Source: a bacterium (lineage in GTDB: Bacteria; Patescibacteriota; Minisyncoccia; Minisyncoccales; UBA10102). Taken from it: DNA of 10,241 nucleotides. Location: NCBI GenBank assembly GCA_030698465.1, contig JAUYJZ010000064.1, positions 1-10,241 of the forward strand, given 5' to 3'. A program made the translations under genes and the position numbers. Below, in pieces: positions 4,699 through 10,203 of this stretch (positions within the stretch are counted from its first letter, which is position 1; each line of letters starts with the position of its first letter). Under the pieces are notes generated by a model. The model was not told the origin of the DNA. It worked only from the letters and a program-made list of their open reading frames with translations, and made no database searches.

Positions 4699-5778
4699 AT
4701 GAGAATTCTCGGCATTGAGACCTCGTGCGACGACACGGGTATTGCGGTAGTTGAAGGCAAGGGCCTGCCTGCGCAGGCAGGAAAGACCTGGCCCAAATTT
4801 CACATTCTCTCTAACATTGTTGCCCCACAGATTGAGGTGCACAAAAAATACGGCGGGGTGTATCCCAATCTAGCCAAACGGGAACATCAGATAAATCTTC
4901 CCATTGTTTTAAAAGAAGCTTTGAGGAAAGCAAAGATTGACCCTTCCCCTTCCTTGGGGATATCAAGAAGGGGAAGGGTTGATGCGATATCTGTCACCTA
5001 CGGTCCAGGTCTTTCCCCTTGCCTGTGGACAGGAATTAACTTTGCAAAAGAACTTGCAGAGCAGTGGAATCTGCCTTTAATCCCTGTGGACCACATGGAG
5101 GGACACCTGCTTGTGGGCTTGTTCACGGCAAAGCGAAAGAAACCTTTGTTCCCCGCTCTTGTTCTCTTGGTTTCTGGGGGGCACACTCAGCTTTTGCTCA
5201 TGAAAGGAATTGGAAAGTACCAACTTCTTTCTGAAACAAGGGATGACGCAGCCGGCGAGGCATTTGATAAAACGGCAAGAATCCTTGGCCTGCCGTATCC
5301 TGGAGGACCAGAGATTGCAGAGGCAGCAGCTCTTTCGAAAACCCCCCTAGGAATCACCCTACCCCGGCCCATGATACATTCCAAAGACCTGGACTTCAGC
5401 TTTTCTGGACTCAAAACTGCGGTGCTGTATGACTCAAAAAAAAGGACAAGAAAGGTTCGAGAATCAAAAGAATATGTGAGAGCCATGGCAAAGGAAATCC
5501 AGCAGGCGATTGTTGATGTTCTTTTGGCAAAAACACTCAAGGCGGCTCATCTAACTAAAGCCAAGAGTATTATTCTTGGCGGAGGGGTATCCGCAAACGA
5601 AGAGCTGCGAAAACAACTAGAGCAGAGAGTAAAAGAGGAAAAACTCAAGGTTCAACTCTTCTTTCCCAAAAGAGAGCTGGCAACCGATAACGGGGTCATG
5701 GCGGCCTTTGCGGGATACTTTACCAAAGCAAAAAGAACGGGTACTCTTGAAGCTGAACCGAATCTTCGTTTAGAATAG
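4699..5778 (+). CDS. tsaD: tRNA N6-adenosine threonylcarbamoyltransferase TsaD
   Basis: TsaD (Kae1/YgjD) transfers the threonylcarbamoyl group of TC-AMP to A37 of ANN-decoding tRNAs, working in the cytoplasm with TsaB and TsaE. The 359-residue protein shows the ASKHA-fold start GIETSCDDTG (5-14), the metal-binding HMEGH (H132, H136), VSGGHTQL (158-165), DDAAGEAFDKTARILGLPYPGGP (182-204), FSFSGLKTA, GGGVSAN (294-300) and D330 in ELATDNG, equivalent to the third metal ligand. It is slightly longer than typical because of two palindrome-encoded stretches, residues about 22-33 and 82-92. The ATG is supported by the family N-terminus MRILGIETS. No Shine-Dalgarno is evident; a hairpin occupies the leader. 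Confidence 0.97.
   Translation: MRILGIETSCDDTGIAVVEGKGLPAQAGKTWPKFHILSNIVAPQIEVHKKYGGVYPNLAKREHQINLPIVLKEALRKAKIDPSPSLGISRRGRVDAISVTYGPGLSPCLWTGINFAKELAEQWNLPLIPVDHMEGHLLVGLFTAKRKKPLFPALVLLVSGGHTQLLLMKGIGKYQLLSETRDDAAGEAFDKTARILGLPYPGGPEIAEAAALSKTPLGITLPRPMIHSKDLDFSFSGLKTAVLYDSKKRTRKVRESKEYVRAMAKEIQQAIVDVLLAKTLKAAHLTKAKSIILGGGVSANEELRKQLEQRVKEEKLKVQLFFPKRELATDNGVMAAFAGYFTKAKRTGTLEAEPNLRLE
4764..4781. repeat. 18-bp perfect palindrome in tsaD
   Basis: CCTGCCTGCGCAGGCAGG is fully self-complementary and encodes LPAQAG in frame. Flanking GGGCC/GGCCC (near 4761 and 4789) adds an outer arm, giving a nested form. It falls where other TsaD proteins run directly from the N-terminal strand into the ILSNIV segment. 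Confidence 0.8.
4940..4979. repeat. long-armed hairpin in tsaD
   Basis: ACCCTTCCCCTTC (4940-4952) pairs with GAAGGGGAAGGGT (4967-4979), a 13-bp perfect stem with a 14-nt loop, all in frame. It encodes PSPSLGISRRGR, ahead of the conserved VDAISVTYGPG segment. Confidence 0.8.
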
Positions 5779-5793
5779 ATAAACATGATCACA

Positions 5794-5859
5794 CGGTTCC
5801 TCCCGACCCCACTCTTTTAAAACCCCTCGGTTTTAATATTTCCGCCACGGGAAGAACCG
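5794..5859. repeat. nested palindrome upstream of valS
   Basis: Outer arms CGGTTCCTCCCG (5794-5805) and CGGGAAGAACCG (5848-5859) pair with one mismatch; the inner TTAAAACC (5817-5824) pairs with GGTTTTAA (5829-5836). The inner part and its right flank (AATATTTCC then CACGGG) match the hairpin at 2398-2434 closely, so the two are copies of one element. It fills most of the 101-bp tsaD-valS gap. Confidence 0.8.
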
Positions 5860-5879
5860 AAAATTTTAAAGAAATTTTT

Positions 5880-8189
5880 ATGAAAGAACTACCAAAAACA
5901 TACAACCCACAAAAGACAGAGGACCAAATCTCGCGCCTTTGGGCAACAAGTGGCTTTTTTAATCCAGATATTTTGGTCAAAAAGGGGGTAGCAAAAAAAA
6001 CTGCTGCCCCATTCTCCATTGTGCTTCCTCCTCCTAACGTGACCGGGAATCTGCACATGGGGCACGCTGCCATGTTGGCGGTAGAAGACATCCTTATTCG
6101 CTACCATAGAATGAAGGGGGAGAGAACACTGTGGCTCCCCGGAACCGACCACGCTGCCATTGCCACAGAATCCAGAGTAGAACAAATCCTGTACAAAAAA
6201 GAAGGGAAGACCAGGCACGACTTAGGGAGAGAAAAGTTTCTCTCTCTGGTAAATCAGTTTGCCAAAGAGAGCCATGATACCATTATACACCAGGTGAAAA
6301 AGATGGGAGCTTCTTTGGACTGGAGCCGAGAGGCGTACACCTTAGATAGGGAACGGTCTCTGGCGGTGAAAGAAGCCTTTGAGAGAATGTATAAAGAAGG
6401 ACTCATCTACCGAGGGGACAGAATCGTGAATTGGGACCCCAGGATGCAAACCACGGTTTCAGATGATGAGATTGAATGGAAAGAGGAATCCTCACCCTTT
6501 TACTACTTAAAATACGGCCCTTTTGTTATTGGAACGGCACGCCCTGAAACTAAGTTTGGTGACAAGTACGTGGTGATGCACCCCAAAGATAAACGATATC
6601 TGCAGTACAAAGACGGCCAGACTATTGATCTTGAATGGATAAACGGCAAGATTACATCAACCGTGGTAAAAGACGAATCCATTGACATGGAATTTGGGAC
6701 CGGGGTCATGACGATAACGCCTTTTCATGACAGGACCGACTTTGAGATTGCAGAGCGAAAGGGCTTAGACAAGGAACAAATCATTGATCTCAAAGGAAAG
6801 CTCCTCCCCATCGCAGGAGAATTTCAAGGCATACATATTAAAAAAGCTAGGCCCTTGATTGTAAAGAAACTCCAAGAAAAGGGGCTGCTAGAAAAAATAG
6901 ATGAGAGCTATACCCACCGCATTGCAACCAACTCTAGAGGCGGAGGAATTATTGAACCCCAAATCATGCGCCAGTGGTTCATTGACGTGAACAAAGAATT
7001 TTCTTTTCCCCACGCAGGGTTAAAGGGTATAACAAAAGGACAGAAGGTATCTTTAAAGAAACTCATGCTCCACGTGGTAAAAACAAAACTGATTGAGATT
7101 CTCCCCAAACGCTTTGAGAAAACCTACTACCACTGGATAGAAAACCTTCGCGACTGGTGCATTTCAAGGCAAATCTGGTTTGGGCACCAAATACCCGTTT
7201 ACTATCGTAAACGGAAATCACAAATCACAAATCACAAATCACAAACAAGTCCAAAACTACAAACTACAAACTACAAACTACAAACTAACGATGGAACAGA
7301 AATGTATGTTGGAATAAATCCTCCGCCGGGACAAGGATGGATACAAGACCCTGACACCTTAGACACGTGGTTTTCCTCTGGACTTTGGACTTTTTCTACT
7401 TTGGGCTGGCCCAAAAAAACTAAGGACTTGGAGACTTTTCATCCAACTTCGGTTTTGGAAACAGGGTATGACATTTTGTTTTTCTGGGTTGCCAGAATGA
7501 TTTTAATGACCACCTACCTTTTAGGAGAAATTCCTTTTAAAACCGTATATCTCCATGGTTTGGTAAGAGATGAGCAAGGAAGAAAGATGTCCAAATCCCT
7601 GGGAAACGTTATTGATCCCTTAACCATGGTGGAAAAATACGGGGCTGACGCAACTCGTCTTTCTTTAATTATTGGGGCGGCTCCGGGAAATGATTTGAAG
7701 CTTTCTGAAGACCGAGTACGTGGATACCGCAACTTTGCAAACAAGCTCTGGAACATTGCGCGTTTTATCCAGATGAATACGTCTGACTACCCGCCTTCGC
7801 TAAGGTTTCGGCGGGCAAGCAAGAAACCAAAACTTTCTGTGAAAGACAAAGCAATTCTTTCTAACTTTGCAAAAACCAAACAACAAGCAACAATGCTTAT
7901 TGAGGAATACCGTTTATCGCAAGCAGCAGAACTTCTCTACCACTACACCTGGCATACGTTTGCAGACAAGGTATTAGAAGATTCCAAAAAGGTTCTGGAA
8001 GACCCGCCTTCGCTAAAGCTTCGGCGGGCAGGCAAGAAAACAAAAGAAGCGCGACAATACGTTCTTCTTACTATCCTGCAAGAACTCTTGTCTCTCCTCC
8101 ATCCCTTTACTCCCTTTGTGACCGAGGAATTGTATCAGCAACTCTTTTCAAAGAACACTGTGCTCATGGTAGAGCCCTGGCCTGCATGA
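5880..8189 (+). CDS. valS: valyl-tRNA synthetase, short form
   Basis: ValRS charges tRNA-Val with valine using ATP, in the cytoplasm. The class I Rossmann domain has PPPNVTGNLHMGH (51-62, HIGH motif) and KMSKS (569-573). Between them lie the CP1 editing domain with ARPETKFGD and FGTGVMTITPFHD, the WCISRQIWFGHQIP segment and DPDTLDTWFSSGLW. The anticodon-binding helical domain starts near NKLWNIARF and ends at LMVEPWPA. At 769 residues it lacks the C-terminal coiled coil usual in ValRS (roughly 860-950 residues). The stop overlaps the next start as ATGA, which argues for a genuine end. Three in-frame repeat inserts are present: residues 446-470, 637-649 and 708-720. No Shine-Dalgarno is clear. 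Confidence 0.95.
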   Translation: MKELPKTYNPQKTEDQISRLWATSGFFNPDILVKKGVAKKTAAPFSIVLPPPNVTGNLHMGHAAMLAVEDILIRYHRMKGERTLWLPGTDHAAIATESRVEQILYKKEGKTRHDLGREKFLSLVNQFAKESHDTIIHQVKKMGASLDWSREAYTLDRERSLAVKEAFERMYKEGLIYRGDRIVNWDPRMQTTVSDDEIEWKEESSPFYYLKYGPFVIGTARPETKFGDKYVVMHPKDKRYLQYKDGQTIDLEWINGKITSTVVKDESIDMEFGTGVMTITPFHDRTDFEIAERKGLDKEQIIDLKGKLLPIAGEFQGIHIKKARPLIVKKLQEKGLLEKIDESYTHRIATNSRGGGIIEPQIMRQWFIDVNKEFSFPHAGLKGITKGQKVSLKKLMLHVVKTKLIEILPKRFEKTYYHWIENLRDWCISRQIWFGHQIPVYYRKRKSQITNHKSQTSPKLQTTNYKLQTNDGTEMYVGINPPPGQGWIQDPDTLDTWFSSGLWTFSTLGWPKKTKDLETFHPTSVLETGYDILFFWVARMILMTTYLLGEIPFKTVYLHGLVRDEQGRKMSKSLGNVIDPLTMVEKYGADATRLSLIIGAAPGNDLKLSEDRVRGYRNFANKLWNIARFIQMNTSDYPPSLRFRRASKKPKLSVKDKAILSNFAKTKQQATMLIEEYRLSQAAELLYHYTWHTFADKVLEDSKKVLEDPPSLKLRRAGKKTKEARQYVLLTILQELLSLLHPFTPFVTEELYQQLFSKNTVLMVEPWPA
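7215..7287. repeat. heptanucleotide tandem repeats in valS
   Basis: Four copies of AAATCAC (7215-7242) are followed, after 11 nt, by four copies and a partial copy of AAACTAC (7254-7287). Because 7 is not a multiple of 3, the peptide repeats every seven residues and is rich in K, S, Q, T and N. The insert sits between the WFGHQIPVYY segment and the DTLDTWFSS segment, at the variable zinc-ribbon-like connector. Confidence 0.9.
7790..7826. repeat. 37-nt palindromic repeat in valS, copy 1
   Basis: The unit begins CCCGCCTTCGCTAA and contains GGCGGG at 7810-7815, so its ends form a 6-bp stem. It differs from the copy at 8003-8039 at three positions. It encodes PPSLRFRRASKK. Confidence 0.85.
8003..8039. 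repeat. 37-nt palindromic repeat in valS, copy 2
   Basis: This is 34/37 identical to 7790-7826 and exactly 213 nt (71 codons) downstream, so it is in the same frame. It encodes PPSLKLRRAGKK. The internal AAGCTT and the CCCGCC/GGCGGG ends make it more symmetrical than copy 1. Confidence 0.85.
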
Positions 8190-8890
8190 ATTATCCTTTG
8201 TTTCTCTTTTTCGGGTTTGTTCCAAGCTTAATCTGGCTTGCCTTTTACCTTAGAAAAGACGCACATCCTGAACCCAATGCTATGATTCGAAGGGTCTTTT
8301 TCTTGGGTATGCTGGCCACACTTCCTGCCATTGGTCTTGAGCTTGGGCTTCGCTCGTTGTTCTCTTCTCTCCCCCTACCCCCAGAGCTCATACTTATTTT
8401 GTATATCTTCATTGGCGTGGCTTTGGTAGAGGAACTCTTAAAGTTTCTCGTGGTGAGAATCGCCGTTTACCAAAACAAGGCCTTAGACGAGCCCCTAGAC
8501 GTTATGCTGTATATGATTATTGCAGCCCTAGGGTTTGCCGCCTTTGAAAACATCTTAATCTTGTTTGGGCTTGGGTCTACCTCTCCTGTCTCCAACATCC
8601 TTGCCTTAACCTTGGTGCGCCTAGTGGGGGCGACTTTCCTGCACGCCTTGGCTTCCGGAACCTTTGGATACTTTCTTGCGCGTTCCTTTTTTGACCCAAG
8701 AAGGCAGTACTGGTATCTGGCTTCGGGTCTCTTCTTGGCAGTTCTCTTGCACGGGCTCTTTAACTTCTATATACTGGAGGTACAAGGAGTTCTAAAGCTT
8801 GCGGTCCCGGCCATCATTTTACTGGGATTGGCAATCTTTGTGTCAGTGGGCTTTCGCCAACTAAAAAAGATATTAAAACTACACGTCTAA
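8186..8890 (+). CDS. PrsW-family intramembrane protease
   Basis: This polytopic membrane protein of 234 residues has about seven hydrophobic segments. The PrsW (glutamic-type, CPBP-related) signature is visible: VEELLK (81-86, with E82, E83 and K86), DEPLD (101-105) before ALGFAAFEN (114-122, with F120 and E121), H153 in FLHALASG and H189 in LLHGLFNF. PrsW of Bacillus cleaves the anti-sigma factor RsiW in the membrane; the substrate here is unknown. The start overlaps the valS stop (ATGA), implying translational coupling, and the next gene starts 1 nt after its stop. Pairing with Hsp20 may hint at an envelope or protein stress role, but that is inference. Confidence 0.85.
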   Translation: MNYPLFLFFGFVPSLIWLAFYLRKDAHPEPNAMIRRVFFLGMLATLPAIGLELGLRSLFSSLPLPPELILILYIFIGVALVEELLKFLVVRIAVYQNKALDEPLDVMLYMIIAALGFAAFENILILFGLGSTSPVSNILALTLVRLVGATFLHALASGTFGYFLARSFFDPRRQYWYLASGLFLAVLLHGLFNFYILEVQGVLKLAVPAIILLGLAIFVSVGFRQLKKILKLHV

Positions 8891-8891
8891 C

Positions 8892-9422
8892 ATGCCTTCA
8901 TTTTTTGAGAAGTTAAAGAACAGCATAGGAATTGAAGAAGAAGAATTGGAAGACAAGGAAGAGGGAATAAAGCAAGACCAGCAGAAATCGCCTCAACGGC
9001 GATCCGCCGGCGAGGCGGAAAAGATACCGGTGAAATCCTCAAAGAAAGAAGAAGAGCTTTCTCTTGAACAGGAAGCTCCCGACTGGTTTGAGCCCGAAGG
9101 AGAGTTGGCTGTGGATGTATATCAAACAGATGACGAAATCGTTATCCAGTCCACTATAGCTGGGGTAAAACCAGAAGACCTGGATATCTCCATTGAAAAC
9201 GACACCATTACCATTTCGGGCGAGCGAAGAAACATTATAGAAGACAAAGGCAAAAACTACTTTTACCAAGAATGCTTCTGGGGAGCTTTCTCCAGGCAAA
9301 TCATCCTTCCAGAAGAGGTGGATGGAGGAAGGGCGGAAGCTACCATGAAAGACGGGGTCTTTACCCTAAGAATCCCTAAAATTGAACGGCAGAAAATCAG
9401 AAAAGTGAAGGTCCGTAGCTAA
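8892..9422 (+). CDS. small heat-shock protein, Hsp20/alpha-crystallin family
   Basis: Hsp20 proteins are ATP-independent holdases that bind unfolding proteins. The 176-residue product has an alpha-crystallin domain at about 72-163 (LAVDVYQTDDEIVIQSTIAGVK start, PEDLDISIENDTITISGER, and GVFTLRIPK at 155-163), followed by a short basic tail without a clear I-x-I/V motif. The N-terminal 65 residues are charged, Glu/Lys-rich and probably disordered. A nested palindrome encodes residues of about 32-43. It starts 1 nt after the prsW-like gene with no Shine-Dalgarno, so it likely depends on upstream translation. It is the last gene of the cluster, with an intrinsic terminator after it. No CIRCE-type operator is seen. 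Confidence 0.93.
   Translation: MPSFFEKLKNSIGIEEEELEDKEEGIKQDQQKSPQRRSAGEAEKIPVKSSKKEEELSLEQEAPDWFEPEGELAVDVYQTDDEIVIQSTIAGVKPEDLDISIENDTITISGERRNIIEDKGKNYFYQECFWGAFSRQIILPEEVDGGRAEATMKDGVFTLRIPKIERQKIRKVKVRS
8987..9019. repeat. nested palindrome in the hsp20 linker
   Basis: The outer CGCCTC (8989-8994) pairs with GAGGCG (9012-9017), and the inner CGGCG (8997-9001) pairs with CGCCG (9005-9009) around ATC. It can alternatively fold as two adjacent hairpins, ATCGCC/GGCGAT and TCCGCC/GGCGGA. It encodes SPQRRSAGEA in the disordered N-terminal region. Confidence 0.75.
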
Positions 9423-9448
9423 ACTTAGTTCGGTTAAGTTATCCACAG

Positions 9449-9473
9449 CTCTCGCAGAAATGCGGGAGTTTTT
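9449..9473 (+). terminator. intrinsic terminator after hsp20
   Basis: CTCTCGCA (9449-9456) pairs with TGCGGGAG (9461-9468) through 8 bp including one G-T, with a GAAA loop, followed directly by TTTTT. It is placed 27 bp after the hsp20 stop and ends the valS-prsW-hsp20 cluster. Confidence 0.85.
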
Positions 9474-9479
9474 GGTTGT

Positions 9480-9511
9480 GGAACGTAATCCGCCTTTGGC
9501 GGAAACGTTCC
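9480..9511. repeat. nested hairpin B beyond tRNA-Leu (GGAACGT family)
   Basis: The outer GGAACGT (9480-9486) pairs with ACGTTCC (9505-9511), and the inner TCCGCC (9489-9494) pairs with GGCGGA (9498-9503) around TTT. The outer arms are identical to those at 4656-4690, while the inner stem is unrelated. Confidence 0.85.
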
Positions 9512-9512
9512 T

Positions 9513-9548
9513 ACAGCGTTTAAATTTCTGTGAAATTTATTACGCTGT
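9513..9548. repeat. nested hairpin A at the 3' end of tRNA-Leu
   Basis: The outer ACAGCGT (9513-9519) pairs with ACGCTGT (9542-9548), and the inner TAAATTTC pairs with GAAATTTA around TGT. Read 5'-3' from the tRNA (minus strand), its arms contain CGTAATAAATT and AATTTAAACG, identical to hairpin A of tRNA-Glu. The outermost base is the tRNA discriminator. Confidence 0.85.
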
Positions 9549-9628
9549 GCGCCCGGGAGGAGTCGAACCTCCATGCCTTTCGACAACAGATCCTAAATCT
9601 GCCGCGTCTACCATTCCGCCACGGGCGC
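9548..9628 (-). tRNA. tRNA-Leu (anticodon TAG)
   Basis: This is an 81-nt class II tRNA. The acceptor GCGCCCG (9628-9622) pairs with CGGGCGC (9555-9549), with discriminator A (9548). The D arm contains AATGGTAGA. The anticodon stem GCAGA/TCTGT has loop TTTAGGA, giving TAG at 9595-9593, which reads CUA and probably other CUN codons. A short variable arm, TGTC-GAAA-GGCA, is present, and the T arm is GGAGG/CCTCC with TTCGACT. CCA is not encoded. Confidence 0.96.
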
Positions 9629-9636
9629 GCGCCTCT

Positions 9637-9665
9637 ATGGTAGCTGAAAACTCTCTCAAAAACAA
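9637..9665 (-). promoter_or_regulatory. possible tRNA-Leu promoter
   Basis: On the minus strand TTGTTT (9665-9660), a 17-bp spacer and TACCAT (9642-9637) resemble a sigma-70 promoter placed about 9 bp before the tRNA 5' end. The -35 would overlap the U-tract of the upstream terminator, which is a compact but not impossible arrangement. Confidence 0.3.
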
Positions 9666-9693
9666 CCCTTCACCCACTATGGGTGAAGGGTTG
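9658..9693 (-). terminator. intrinsic terminator of the pilin-like gene
   Basis: CAACCCTTCACCC (9663-9675) and GGGTGAAGGGTTG (9681-9693) form a perfect 13-bp stem with loop ACTAT. On the minus strand it is followed by TTTTTGAG. It lies 20 bp after the stop codon of the pilin-like gene and separates it from tRNA-Leu. Confidence 0.88.
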
Positions 9694-9713
9694 TGCTCCT
9701 TGAAACGCTTTGT

Positions 9714-10199
9714 CTACACTACGATATTCCGGATGATGGAGGGTATCCCAAACACCAGCAACCCAATGGCAATACCGATGACCGCATACAAAAGCTTCTG
9801 TCTGGCCTGGTCAATCTTTGCGGGTTCAGCTCCAGCTGTCACAAACTGGAAGGCAGCCATGATAATGTAGATCAGAGAGATTGCTAAGAAAAAGGCAAAG
9901 ACCCAGTTGGCGATGAGCTGAATACGACCCAGAATCGCGGCGCCACTCGTTGGAACCTGCAAGTCTCCTCCCGCACGAAAGTCTCCGGGTGGAAGGTCGA
10001 TTTCTTTAATACAAAACCCGCCCGTGCAAACCAAAGTTGCATCGCAGACCACACTTGCAGTCACGGGATTATTATCTAAATCCCCACAAACTGCTCCTTC
10101 ACCCACGGCAAGCGCGACAGCCGGTGCCGCTCCCGCTACAACCACAGCAACACAGAGAAAAAGGAGGGCCATAAGAAAAGAATGGGAGGAGATTTTCAT
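9714..10199 (-). CDS. pilin-like small membrane protein (T4SS-pilin type)
   Basis: The 161-residue precursor has a signal peptide-like N-terminus (hydrophobic 8-30, ending AAPAVALA) and a short exported region with four cysteines (38, 52, 58, 63), possibly two disulfides. Two membrane segments follow (about 93-117 and 136-155), linked by FVTAGAEPAKIDQARQKLLYAVIG, and the tail is FGIPSIIRNIVV. This layout matches the small two-TM 'T4SS pilin' (VirB2/TrbC-like) family common in CPR genomes; I recognise the type but not a specific role. ATG 10199 gives the best signal peptide; a TTG at 10214 would overlap the upstream paralogue. It starts 4 nt after that gene's stop, with no clear Shine-Dalgarno. 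Its own terminator follows. Confidence 0.8.
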   Translation of the reverse strand: MKISSHSFLMALLFLCVAVVVAGAAPAVALAVGEGAVCGDLDNNPVTASVVCDATLVCTGGFCIKEIDLPPGDFRAGGDLQVPTSGAAILGRIQLIANWVFAFFLAISLIYIIMAAFQFVTAGAEPAKIDQARQKLLYAVIGIAIGLLVFGIPSIIRNIVV

Positions 10200-10203
10200 G
10201 AAG

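Noticed and set aside
4177..4842. Short minus-strand open frames across the tRNA-Glu region
   Set aside because: They cross a tRNA and several hairpins, overlap the start of tsaD and encode no recognisable protein; they are artefacts of GC-rich palindromes.
9439..9447. Perfect DnaA box TTATCCACA between hsp20 and its terminator
   Set aside because: It is a single 9-mer with no cluster, no dnaA/dnaN neighbours and no AT-rich unwinding region. Chance is an adequate explanation, so no origin is claimed.
9460..9870. 136-codon plus-strand frame over tRNA-Leu
   Set aside because: It reads through an intrinsic terminator, two hairpins and a tRNA gene, then antisense to the pilin-like gene.
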